From assembly GCA_003978665.1 (NCBI GenBank), contig QNYQ01000020.1, positions 1-44,222 on the forward strand: a stretch of 44,222 nucleotides of DNA, given 5' to 3'. Numbering within the stretch: position 1 is the stretch's first letter; each line of letters begins with the position of its first letter. The notes under the pieces were generated by a model. It saw nothing but the letters and a program-made list of their open reading frames with translations. It was not told the origin of the DNA and searched no databases. The stretch is from Hyperthermus sp. Its GTDB lineage: Archaea > Thermoproteota > Thermoprotei_A > Sulfolobales > Pyrodictiaceae. The translations under genes were made by a program, and so were the position numbers. Positions 1 to 7,715 of the stretch are shown piece after piece.

Positions 1-196
1 CAAGCACGCTCTCATAGCCCTGTCTCTCAGCGCAAGGCGTGTCAACAGCCATGAGCGCCCATGCGACAGCATCCCAGAACGGGTATGCCGTCGTATAATG
101 TAATAGAGGCTTTGTGAACGTTTTGCCCTGGCTCACCTTAACCGCTAGGGTGGGGGCGTGGGGCCACCCATATACTTGTAGGTAGAGGAGAGCCAC
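1..196 (-). CDS. Partial unknown protein, runs off the left edge
   Basis: A minus-strand frame stays open from a GTG at 194-196 to base 1, about 65 codons. A good Shine-Dalgarno (GGAGGG in mRNA sense, bases 205-210) lies about nine bases upstream of the GTG. The visible residues are aromatic-rich and contain AYPFWDAVAWALMAVDTP. I recognise no family, and there is no Cys/His motif or nucleotide-binding loop. The gene would lie 40 bases after the RNR stop on the same strand, so it could be co-transcribed with it. The other frames here close quickly. The call rests on the open frame and the SD only. Confidence 0.4.
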   Translation of the reverse strand, partial: MALLYLQVYGWPHAPTLAVKVSQGKTFTKPLLHYTTAYPFWDAVAWALMAVDTPCAERQGYESVL

Positions 197-236
197 AGCA
201 TCAGCCCTCCCTGCTCTCCCGGCCTAGTGGGACAGC

Positions 237-3200
237 TTAGATCTCGCATGTCTTGCACGTACTGTTTTCCGTTAGCTGTACCACTACCTCGCCGGCAGCC
301 GTAGTCTCCTCCCTGAGCTGGAAGAGCTCCTTCAGCCTAGTGTCCACTTCCGCCTCCTGTTTCTTCATCCTCTTCTTTAAGTGGATCATTCTCATCGGCT
401 TTCTAGGCCTTCTCTTTATCGGTATCTTCGAGAGCCTCCTCTGCTGGCCTCCATAGTAGATTACTTGCCTGGTCTTGCTCTCGTCACGGTACACTGTGAC
501 TCCCTTAAGTCCTCCCAGCCATGCCGTGAAGTATACCGTGTAGACCTTGTCCTTGTCGGCGTCTCTTGGAAGGTTTATTGTCTTGCTTATGGCCTGGTCA
601 ACGTAGAGTTGAGCGGCGATCTGGTGGGCTAGGTGATACCAAGGGTCGAAGTCCATGCTTGTGGTGAATGTTTTGGCCAGTTTTTCCACCTCTGCCAGGA
701 AACCATTAACTATGCCCATTTCTATGAGCCTGTCCCTGACCTCTTCCAGCGCCCAGCGGAGGCTGCCTTTATGCCTGCTGATCACCTCGTAAACCATTTT
801 CACCGCCTCCACTGGTGCGCCAGTCCTCCGTGCCGCCTCCAGCAGCCTGTCCCGGAACTCTCTCACCACCTCTAGGAATTCTCCCACGGTGACGGAGCGC
901 TTGTAGACTAGTGCGAAGTATGGTTCTATGCCGCTGCTTGTTCCAGCTATTATGCTTATCGTTCCTGTTGGAGCGACCGTTGTGGTTACCGTGTTCCTGG
1001 GCGCTTTCGCCCCGATCCTCCTGCCGTACTCGGCGAGTTTCCTCCAAGCCTCCTGGGGCCTCCAGAGGGCGAGCGCGAGGAGGTGTTTGGGGTTCTTCAC
1101 GGTGTTCTCAGCGTCCATGGCTAGGGCTTCCGAGACCAGTCTCTTGGAGATGCCGAACACCTCGCGTGCAACCCGCTCCAGCACGTCTTCCCGGACGAGC
1201 TTCAGGGAGCCGTCGCGTCCAACCCTGCCGCGCGACTCTCCCCTAAGCCTTGACAGCACCTCCTCTGGTATGTTCACTTTGTGGTAGCGTACCCTCAACC
1301 ATCCATTCTCGAACCAGGACACCTCGCCAGCCTTTACTAGGGCGGGCGTGTGCAGGGCGAGTAGCTCCTCTGGCCTGCCCTTCTCGACGCACTCCATTCT
1401 ATTCCAGTCGTACCGCCTACACTCGAAGGCTGGAGCGTGGCCGCGTACCGCACCGAGCTCCCAGCTCCGCCTCCAACTAAACGCCTCCAGGGCAGCCATG
1501 ACTATCAGAGTGAACGCGACAGCTTCCTCACTGTCGTATGGATAGCCGAGCCTCGCCAGCGCATCAGCTAGACCCATAATACCGAGCCCGATCTTCCTCG
1601 TAAACTTGTTCGCCACCTCCTGGCGGGGATCCGGGTGACGGTTAAGGTCAATGACGGCATCCATGGCGTCCACGGCAACCATGACATCCCTCATAAACCC
1701 CTCCACATCAAACCTGCCAGCAGCAACATACTTCTCAATACTCATACTACCAAGATTACAGCTCTCGAAAGGATATAATGGTTGCTCACCACAGTTATGG
1801 TGCACCAAGCCAGCCGCGATGTAACGGTGAACACCAGGGACAGTGAAGTCGTAGAAGTCCACTAAGCCAGCATCCTCAATCTTCTCTACTGTAGCCCAGA
1901 CAGGATCAATCTTGGTCTTGGCTAGGCTGAGCTTCCCAGTTTTCTCGGCTGACTCAAAGCCGACAAGCTCGGCGAAGATGCGGCGGCTGTAGCCACTTAT
2001 GATTAGCTCGTAGTAGCCCTTTGTCTCGTATGCTCTCTCCTCTCCGTCTACGGTTGTGTATTTAAATGTCCGCTTGTAGGGTCTCTCATATATCTTGCTG
2101 AAGATTCCTAGCGCTGTCAAGAGTACTTGGACATCCTTGAGAAGCTCTAAGCTACTGCTGGTGAGGCGTACCGCCCTGTCGACGTCAACTGTGCCGTCTG
2201 CCGTGAAGAGGCCGCGGAGGAAGGCGGCGAGGCTCCTCGGGGCCAGGTGCCACGCTATCTCGGGGAGTCTCCGCTCTGGCGACCTGGGCATAGTGCCGCC
2301 CACGAGCTCCATGACTCGTCCATAAACCTTAGTGCCAACATTGAACTGGAGCATCCACTCATTACCGCGGAAACGTAAGTGAGCCTCTGGATTACCACCG
2401 AGCCTGGTCACGGCCCTCTTTACACGCTCCAATGCCGCTTCATCGCCAGGGCCGAAGTACCAGGCCACATAGTACTCGTTCATGGTACCGTCTCCGACGA
2501 GCCAGCCGAGGGCGAATGCAAGGTCCTCGTCAAGCTCGACGCCGCCCAGCGTCTTGATAGCGATTGCCGGGTGGAGCCTAGCTACTGCTATCTTGTCGCC
2601 AGGTTTCAGTGCCTCAGCCGTCTTCCAGCCCTCTGGGGTGAGGAACCGGTGCTCCCTTGTAACGACGACCTCGTAGCCCTCCTTGGTTATAACGCGTAGC
2701 CCTGGCTTCTTACCAACATGCCATACCCATGCAATCACCGTTGCGGGAGCCGCGAGTTTCAACTCCCTGCCGTGGGCTGTCTTATAGACTAGCTCCTCGC
2801 CAACTGATGTGATTAAAGTAGTCTCATACGCTACGGCCTCACCACCTTCACCCAGCGCATCCTCGTCCACCAGCACCGCCACAGCCTTGGAGCCCCTCTT
2901 CACTGCTTCCTCCCAAATCTCGCGAGCCGTCCTCCAGCCCTCTGGGGTGAGCACCCTGGTGTCCCCGGAGACGCAGGGATTTGTAGCCGTTATAGCGCCA
3001 AGCCATGGTGTTGGACTCCACTTGTTGTGATTATCCAGGAATATTAGGCCGGGGTCGCCTGCCGCCCACGCGTTCTCAACAATCTTGTCCCATATTGCGC
3101 GCGCCGGGTAATGCCACACGTGGGGGTTTTTGGTGTCGGGCGTAATGTTCCAGCCCTGCTCCCTCGACTGCTCTCTCAACGCCTCCAGCGCTCTCCCCTT

Positions 3201-4418
3201 AGCCTCCTCCACCACGTCCTCGAACACGTTGAGGTACGGGTTGTCTAGGAGCCAGGGGTGATCCGTTACCAGCCCTCCCAGTCTCCCGAGACCCGTCGCC
3301 CTACTGGCGGCATAGTGGATCCTGTACACGCCAGTATCGGGGTCGGCGCTGTAGCGTGGATTCACCATCCACCAGTCTTCTCCGCGCAGTACAGCATCCA
3401 TGAACGCGTCATTCACTGCCACGCTTATGTTGAAGTTGGTCAGGTTAGTGTCTTGGAGGGGGGGCTCCTTAGCCTGTATGAACCCAGCATCCTCTACAGT
3501 ATCCCAGCCAGCCTCAGCCAGCCTCTCAACCATCTCCTTGTAGGCCGGGTCAACCTCGTAGCCCTCCTTCTCCAGTACATCTATGAGGGTCTTAGTGGTT
3601 TCCAGGAGTGCTTGAACCTGGGGCGGGAGAGTATTGCGGAGCGCGTGCCAGGGGTTGAAGCCCGGGTTGATAATATCTGGATGCCAGACATGCATTATAC
3701 CCATATTAGCGCCACGTCTCTTACCGCCCTGCTTCACCATCTCGGTCATCTCGGTCACAATATCAAATATCTGCATGAAACTCATTGGGCCGGAGGCGTG
3801 ACCACTGGTGCCCCTAACAACATCCCATCGTGGCCTTAGCTCACTGAAACTAAACCCTTGCCCTCCACCCCACTTGAAGGTCAATGCTTGCACAACTGCA
3901 GCATCCATTATAGCCTTCATGTCGTCATGTACAGGTGTTACGTAGCACGCCGAAAGAGTGCCGCGTGCACCGTCCACGTACATGTTGAAGAGTGTGGGCG
4001 AATTAAACATGAATCTTCTGGATATAAGCAGGGAATACAATACCTCCGGGTTGACCCTCCCCGAAAAACCTAGGGCGACCCGTCGCATGACCATGCTAGG
4101 AGTCTCCATAACCAATCCGTGCTCATCACGCACCATATACCTAGCCAGCAAAACTCTCAAAGCGTTATAGGTGAACTCGTAGTCGTCTCTACAAGGCAGC
4201 CTCTCCGTACCCTTCAGAAACCCCTCCACACACTGAGGCAGAGGCGCTAAGACACCGTTGTTAACAGCTCTCTCACGATACGAACCCAAAACCATCCTAT
4301 ATACATCCCGCAATAACAGCAGCTTAGCCTCATCCTCGGCCTCAGGCTTAACGAGACTCATCCTAATCAATTCTAATTGCTTGGCATCACTGCTGGTAGC
4401 CAATTCACACACCACCAA
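237..4418 (-). CDS. nrdJ: Class II (adenosylcobalamin-dependent) ribonucleotide reductase with intein
   Basis: Converts ribonucleotides to deoxyribonucleotides in the cytoplasm. The 1393-residue precursor holds a 394-residue intein (residues 482-875), leaving a host protein of about 999. Residues seen are LSACYV (first redox Cys), the split active site N-P-C-G-E with the thiyl-radical Cys at 876 directly after the intein, ESCNLGS (second redox Cys, 887), the phosphate loop PTGTISII, and a C-terminal CxxC (STCKTCEI) for thiol transfer. This NPCGE...SCNLGS arrangement fits the B12-dependent NrdJ family; no NrdB gene is nearby. I see no obvious N-terminal ATP cone. The start is TTG at 4418; downstream Met20 (4361) is an alternative. 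A TATA-like element lies at about 4460. Confidence 0.93.
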   Translation of the reverse strand: MVVCELATSSDAKQLELIRMSLVKPEAEDEAKLLLLRDVYRMVLGSYRERAVNNGVLAPLPQCVEGFLKGTERLPCRDDYEFTYNALRVLLARYMVRDEHGLVMETPSMVMRRVALGFSGRVNPEVLYSLLISRRFMFNSPTLFNMYVDGARGTLSACYVTPVHDDMKAIMDAAVVQALTFKWGGGQGFSFSELRPRWDVVRGTSGHASGPMSFMQIFDIVTEMTEMVKQGGKRRGANMGIMHVWHPDIINPGFNPWHALRNTLPPQVQALLETTKTLIDVLEKEGYEVDPAYKEMVERLAEAGWDTVEDAGFIQAKEPPLQDTNLTNFNISVAVNDAFMDAVLRGEDWWMVNPRYSADPDTGVYRIHYAASRATGLGRLGGLVTDHPWLLDNPYLNVFEDVVEEAKGRALEALREQSREQGWNITPDTKNPHVWHYPARAIWDKIVENAWAAGDPGLIFLDNHNKWSPTPWLGAITATNPCVSGDTRVLTPEGWRTAREIWEEAVKRGSKAVAVLVDEDALGEGGEAVAYETTLITSVGEELVYKTAHGRELKLAAPATVIAWVWHVGKKPGLRVITKEGYEVVVTREHRFLTPEGWKTAEALKPGDKIAVARLHPAIAIKTLGGVELDEDLAFALGWLVGDGTMNEYYVAWYFGPGDEAALERVKRAVTRLGGNPEAHLRFRGNEWMLQFNVGTKVYGRVMELVGGTMPRSPERRLPEIAWHLAPRSLAAFLRGLFTADGTVDVDRAVRLTSSSLELLKDVQVLLTALGIFSKIYERPYKRTFKYTTVDGEERAYETKGYYELIISGYSRRIFAELVGFESAEKTGKLSLAKTKIDPVWATVEKIEDAGLVDFYDFTVPGVHRYIAAGLVHHNCGEQPLYPFESCNLGSMSIEKYVAAGRFDVEGFMRDVMVAVDAMDAVIDLNRHPDPRQEVANKFTRKIGLGIMGLADALARLGYPYDSEEAVAFTLIVMAALEAFSWRRSWELGAVRGHAPAFECRRYDWNRMECVEKGRPEELLALHTPALVKAGEVSWFENGWLRVRYHKVNIPEEVLSRLRGESRGRVGRDGSLKLVREDVLERVAREVFGISKRLVSEALAMDAENTVKNPKHLLALALWRPQEAWRKLAEYGRRIGAKAPRNTVTTTVAPTGTISIIAGTSSGIEPYFALVYKRSVTVGEFLEVVREFRDRLLEAARRTGAPVEAVKMVYEVISRHKGSLRWALEEVRDRLIEMGIVNGFLAEVEKLAKTFTTSMDFDPWYHLAHQIAAQLYVDQAISKTINLPRDADKDKVYTVYFTAWLGGLKGVTVYRDESKTRQVIYYGGQQRRLSKIPIKRRPRKPMRMIHLKKRMKKQEAEVDTRLKELFQLREETTAAGEVVVQLTENSTCKTCEI
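1794..2975 (-). other. Intein with LAGLIDADG homing endonuclease inside RNR
   Basis: The in-frame insertion is 394 residues. Block A begins at Cys1 (CVSGDTRVLTPEGW). Block B has TREH (TxxH) at intein residues 106-109. The two dodecapeptide endonuclease motifs are ALGWLVGDG (155-163) and FLRGLFTADG (252-261). Block F/G is FYDFTVPGVHRYIAAG followed by VHHN, then Cys+1 of the extein. All splicing residues (Cys1, block B Thr/His, penultimate His, terminal Asn, Cys+1) are present, so splicing should work. Both motifs keep an acidic residue (GDG and ADG), so the endonuclease may be active. The site lies between Pro and the radical-carrying Cys, so the enzyme cannot act before splicing. Confidence 0.95.
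2617..2951 (-). repeat. Near-identical 26-base repeat pair inside the intein
   Basis: Bases 2617-2642 and 2926-2951 match at 25 of 26 positions. They lie 309 bases (103 codons) apart in the same reading frame. They encode LTPEGW(R/K)TA at intein residues 9-17 and 112-120, the equivalent strands of the two pseudo-symmetric halves of the Hint fold. Recurring peptides are expected there, but nearly identical codon choice is not. Confidence 0.85.
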
Positions 4419-4454
4419 GCGCTCTCTTAGAGCACCCCGGAGAGTTTGGCTAAC

Positions 4455-4470
4455 TATGTCTTAAGCCACC
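4455..4470 (-). promoter_or_regulatory. Possible TATA element of the RNR gene
   Basis: In minus-strand sense, GGCTTAAGAC is centred near 4462, which would place transcription start near 4436, about 18 bases before the TTG start. A second TATA-like stretch (ACTTTAAAGG, minus sense) lies near 4635-4645, just past the stop of the 4661-5137 gene. Either could serve RNR. The rest of 4419-4660 holds no ORF I can support. Confidence 0.3.
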
Positions 4471-4660
4471 GTATTACTCGTTTAGAGAGGAAGAATAGAA
4501 TAAAGGAACCGGCTCTTAAACTGCAGATTGCCCTGATGGCAAGACAATTGCCCTATGAGTATCACTCAGTAATACCTTACACCTTTCCATCCTGTCAGGC
4601 TTAGAAATAGAGGGAAGGAGGCAGCAACCCTACCCTTTAAAGTCCTCGGCCAGGCAAAGC

Positions 4661-5137
4661 TTAGACTATGTACACCGTCACCTCAGCCGAGCCCTCCTCC
4701 TCGTAATATACCTTACGCTTTATAGGTAGCTGAACCAGCAGCTCGTGGCTCGTGACCACACTGTAGTTGTAAAGTGATGCCGAAGGAGGGATTATGGTTA
4801 AGTATTTTTCGAAGCCTAAATCAGTAGCTATCACCTCATAGCTCGAATCGATTATACCCCTTCCAACAACATCTATTCGAGGCGCCTTGAACGGTTTGAG
4901 CTCCTGCCTCCACATAACATAGACGTTTCTCTGATTCCTCATCTCTCTCTCGAACCTCTTAGTAAAGGGTATAGTAACCTTTACTGTACGTGGCTCAAAT
5001 ACTATGCTGCCTTCCCTTGTTATGAGCTCAAGGGCTTCGCCACGCGCCTCCAATACTAAAGCCTCTCCACTCCCCCATTTTACATAGACACGCCGAGACA
5101 TGGCGTACAGCCCTAGTTGCCCGCATTGGTCTCCCAT
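4661..5137 (-). CDS. Unknown beta-rich protein, last gene of the QueD-like/KaiC-like operon
   Basis: 158 residues, or 146 if translation starts at the internal ATG at 5101 (MSRRVYVKWG), which I think more likely because the first 12 residues look unlike the rest. The sequence alternates short hydrophobic and charged runs typical of beta strands. It has no signal peptide, membrane segment or Cys/His cluster. It follows the KaiC-like gene by 27 bases on the same strand, so it is probably translated from the same mRNA. I do not recognise the family. The linkage suggests a partner or effector of the ATPase, which is inference only. Confidence 0.7.
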   Translation of the reverse strand: MGDQCGQLGLYAMSRRVYVKWGSGEALVLEARGEALELITREGSIVFEPRTVKVTIPFTKRFEREMRNQRNVYVMWRQELKPFKAPRIDVVGRGIIDSSYEVIATDLGFEKYLTIIPPSASLYNYSVVTSHELLVQLPIKRKVYYEEEGSAEVTVYIV

Positions 5138-5164
5138 GCCTGGCTATGAGCCTGATTTCTAATG

Positions 5165-6004
5165 CTAGATGGGGTTATCTGGGGTTTCAATAAGCTTTTT
5201 GAGCTCAGAGACGATCATGCGTGCCGTTACATGCTGGGGTAAGGAGAAGTCCTCTTTCCGGTATTCAGTGCTGCCAACGACTCTCATCCCTTTACCATTG
5301 ACTATCTCAATCTCGTGCATCGTTAAGCTATGCTCCGTCTGCCTCATCTTCTCTACTATCACGTATCTATGCATCCTCCCTTTTACAATTGACTTGCGGA
5401 AGCGGATCACGCCATCGGCTACGTGCTCTATGCCGAACCCGAAGCCTAGACTGGTAGTTACCGCGTATTGGCTTGTGAGTAGTGCTGTGAAATCCCATCT
5501 ATACAGTACACGTTTTATATTATAGCTATACTTCCTAGCCATAGCCGGCTTATCCAGCCAAAAAGCAGACATAGAGTCTATTACAAGCCTTGCCCTCCCA
5601 TAGCCCAGGTATCGCTTGGCCTCTATGATCTTATTAATGAGCTCATCCACATCAAGCTCATGAAGGCTCCATGGATCGTCACGGTGACCCATTAGCGCAT
5701 CTATTATAACTAGCTTCCTATCGTTAATCGCTCTCTCGAAATCAAACCCAAACATGCTAGACTGCTTGATCAAGCTGTCCCTGGACTCCTCGGTAGTAAC
5801 ATAGATATTCTTATCACCTACACGTATCCCCTCTGCTATAAAGTGAATGGAAAAAACAGTCTTGCCTACCCCCGGCTCACCGACAACGGCCACAAAGAAG
5901 CCCCTGGGGATCCCGCCACCTATTAGCTGATCAAATCCGGGAACTCCGGTACCTAGCCTCTCGATAACACGCCTTTGATGATGCACGTCACCATCACGTC
6001 TCAC
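5165..6004 (-). CDS. KaiC-like RecA-superfamily ATPase (COG0467 type)
   Basis: 279 residues, a single KaiC domain. Walker A is GEPGVGKT (42-49), preceded by the typical GTGVPGFDQLIGGGIPRG. The TEES segment (71-74) holds the presumed catalytic Glu, and Walker B is LVIDS (140-144). Archaeal single-domain KaiC-like proteins are widespread ATPases, often linked to signalling or regulation; the exact role is usually unknown. The start ATG overlaps the stop of the upstream QueD-like gene by four bases (6001-6004), indicating translational coupling. It is not RadA: the helix-hairpin-helix N-terminus is missing. Confidence 0.9.
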   Translation of the reverse strand: MRRDGDVHHQRRVIERLGTGVPGFDQLIGGGIPRGFFVAVVGEPGVGKTVFSIHFIAEGIRVGDKNIYVTTEESRDSLIKQSSMFGFDFERAINDRKLVIIDALMGHRDDPWSLHELDVDELINKIIEAKRYLGYGRARLVIDSMSAFWLDKPAMARKYSYNIKRVLYRWDFTALLTSQYAVTTSLGFGFGIEHVADGVIRFRKSIVKGRMHRYVIVEKMRQTEHSLTMHEIEIVNGKGMRVVGSTEYRKEDFSLPQHVTARMIVSELKKLIETPDNPI

Positions 6005-6408
6005 TCTAAGCCCTTAAGTCTTATGTAAGAGCATCTGCCGCGGGGTGTACATACAGCCATTAACACTGGTATTAAACCTTGCGGTAAATGTTGCACTACA
6101 CAATCCAGAAGCGCTCTTGCCACCTCCTCTGCAGAAGCATTATCGCTACCCAGTGTCTCGTTCAGAAAACTATAGTCAAAGGGATCCACACACTCCTTCA
6201 AGATACCATGAAGGATTTCATGATCAACAACTACACCAGATTTTAGCTCACCCTCAACACACAATACCACCTTATAGTCGTGGCCATGAAGCCTAGCCGC
6301 CCTGCCACCAAGATCCCTAATGCTTAACGCTGCCGAGAGCCACTCCTCGACGCACACCCCGTAGACTAACAGTTTCTCCGCGAGGCCTTGCCTATTCTGT
6401 CCTGGCAA
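6001..6408 (-). CDS. Degenerate QueD / 6-pyruvoyl-tetrahydropterin synthase homologue
   Basis: 135 residues with the PTPS/QueD fold signature: LHGHDY (40-45), GVVVDHEIL (59-66), DPFDYSFLNE (75-84) and ASAEEVARAL (91-100). Aligned by eye to E. coli QueD, the first zinc His (FEAAH) is Leu28, the catalytic Cys (CGRLHGH) is Ala37, the catalytic His (LDHHYLN) is Tyr79, and the substrate-binding Glu (KET) is Val. Canonical chemistry is therefore unlikely; a ligand-binding or structural role is possible. The start is TTG with a strong SD (GGAGGAGG, about 6414-6421). It is first in an operon with the KaiC-like ATPase. Confidence 0.78.
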   Translation of the reverse strand: MPGQNRQGLAEKLLVYGVCVEEWLSAALSIRDLGGRAARLHGHDYKVVLCVEGELKSGVVVDHEILHGILKECVDPFDYSFLNETLGSDNASAEEVARALLDCVVQHLPQGLIPVLMAVCTPRGRCSYIRLKGLE

Positions 6409-6472
6409 GGGACCAGCCTCCTCCCCCGGCTGCCCGCCGAAAATCTTACGTACAACGGCATCCGCTACAACT

Positions 6473-6480
6473 GTTATAAC
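6473..6480. promoter_or_regulatory. Palindromic TATA between divergent QueD-like and dUTPase-family genes
   Basis: GTTATAAC is its own reverse complement and sits in the 165-base divergent gap, so it could serve as TATA for either strand. Predicted starts would be near 6450 (minus) and 6503 (plus). The plus-strand transcript would begin at a 6-bp hairpin (6500-6505 with 6514-6519). Confidence 0.3.
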
Positions 6481-6573
6481 CGTGGGAAGCAGAGGCTTGC
6501 GTGGCCTGTTAATGCCACGTTATCCTATTCTTGGCTATTCTGTTTCCGTATTCTAAGGTTCTGGTGAGAGTGC

Positions 6574-7059
6574 ATGGCAGCTGTGCCTGGATGGATAGCC
6601 AGCTACATAGCAGCAGGTGGATCGCCGAGCCTTGAAGCTATACAGCCTGCAGGCATAGATTTGAGTCTCGACAAGGTATACGAGTTCCTTGAGGCCGGGG
6701 TCTTGAGTAGAGGAGGACGCAAACTGCCGGGAACCCGTGAACTCCGCGAAGAAGAGGGAAGATGGGTTCTCAAGCCAGGCGCCTATAAGATAAGGTTCTC
6801 GGAACGGGTATTCATCCCGCAAAGTTTTCTTGGACTATGCCTCCCGCGGAGTAGTCTTTTGAGGATGGGAGCCCTATTGAGCTGTGCCCTATGGGATCCC
6901 GGGTATCATGGGAGAGGGGAGGCTCTCTTGACCGTGCATAATCCCCACGGTCTTGTTATAGAGAAAGGTGCCAGAGTGGCCCAGCTGGTGCTAATTAGGA
7001 TAAAGCCTACGCCCTACGAGCTCTACAGGGGCTTTTATCATGGTGAGAACCTTACGTGA
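6574..7059 (+). CDS. dUTPase / dCTP deaminase family protein
   Basis: 161 residues. Family motifs are QPAGIDLSL (motif near residues 24-32), LPRSSLLRMG (Ser/Arg of the active-site loop), WDPGYHGRG (Asp and Gly-Tyr of the uracil pocket) and IEKGARVAQLVL (the GxxxAQ motif). The family hydrolyses dUTP, deaminates dCTP, or does both, feeding dTMP synthesis and keeping uracil out of DNA. The DPGYHGRGEALL pattern looks closer to archaeal dUTPase than to bacterial Dcd, but the two cannot be separated safely by eye. The start ATG follows GGTGAGAGTGC, a GGTG-type SD. The stop overlaps the next GTG start by three bases. Confidence 0.85.
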   Translation: MAAVPGWIASYIAAGGSPSLEAIQPAGIDLSLDKVYEFLEAGVLSRGGRKLPGTRELREEEGRWVLKPGAYKIRFSERVFIPQSFLGLCLPRSSLLRMGALLSCALWDPGYHGRGEALLTVHNPHGLVIEKGARVAQLVLIRIKPTPYELYRGFYHGENLT

Positions 7060-7715
7060 TAGTTTCTACCTCTAGCTCCCAACCCTGGCTTAAACCAAGT
7101 AGCTTAGGCTCGGGGTTCGAGTCAGCGTTAAAAAGCTCCCTTAGCAGGCTTAGGGGTGCTTCTAGGGAGGAGAGAATGAGCGTCGCGGAGCAGCTAGCCT
7201 TGGCTGTCAAAGGAATAGATAGTGTAACGAGCAGGATTAGATCTAGTATAAAACCCGCGAGGTCCCTTGTGGAAGTCAAGATCAACAATACGCTCCACAG
7301 CATCGCTAACGTTTTCGAGGAGATAGGTTTGGGTTTAAGAAGGTTAAAGTGTATAGTGGAAGTTAGTAGGGTAGAGGGAGAGAACATAGGAATCTGCGGT
7401 ACATGGAGAATAACTAGCAATGATAGTAGCCTAATCATTGCCAGGCTTAAGCAAGCTACGGTCATGAGGTTCGAACCCAACAAAGTCTTATTCTACAGCA
7501 AGGGATCCAAGATAGTTGCCGAAGGAGCTTCCATAAATATGTGTAAGGGAGATTACTGCAGAGAAGTAAACCTTGCTGATACGAGGACTCTTAGAGAACA
7601 GCTTCAGCAAGTAATATACCTACTGAAGCCGCTACTGAACTCGGCGGCAAAAGTAATGGAGGCGATAACCGTCTGCGCCAGAAGGGAGGCACCAGATTGT
7701 GCACGCGCCCGTTGA
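7056..7715 (+). CDS. Unknown helical protein coupled to the dUTPase-family gene
   Basis: 219 residues from a GTG that overlaps the preceding TGA (GTGA). The N-terminal half is predicted helical, with charged and Leu/Ile heptad-like spacing (residues 20-100). A middle part with four Cys (CIVEV, GICGTW, NMCKGDYC) follows, and the C-terminus is again helical. It has no membrane segment or catalytic motif I know. The stop overlaps the start of the nucleotidyltransferase gene by 17 bases, so the three genes form one transcript. I do not recognise the family. Confidence 0.8.
   Translation: MIVSTSSSQPWLKPSSLGSGFESALKSSLSRLRGASREERMSVAEQLALAVKGIDSVTSRIRSSIKPARSLVEVKINNTLHSIANVFEEIGLGLRRLKCIVEVSRVEGENIGICGTWRITSNDSSLIIARLKQATVMRFEPNKVLFYSKGSKIVAEGASINMCKGDYCREVNLADTRTLREQLQQVIYLLKPLLNSAAKVMEAITVCARREAPDCARAR

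Noticed and set aside
3258-3839. 193-codon open frame on the strand opposite the RNR gene
   Set aside because: Antisense to strongly conserved RNR coding sequence; composition is that of a shadow frame and no motif is present.
4560-4625. Box C/D-like pieces on the minus strand (two CTGA, GTGATA)
   Set aside because: Boxes are out of order and spacing is wrong; no second D box.
7100-7120. tRNA T-arm-like string GGGGTTCGAGTC
   Set aside because: Inside a coding frame (GSGFES), with no acceptor stem or D-arm around it.
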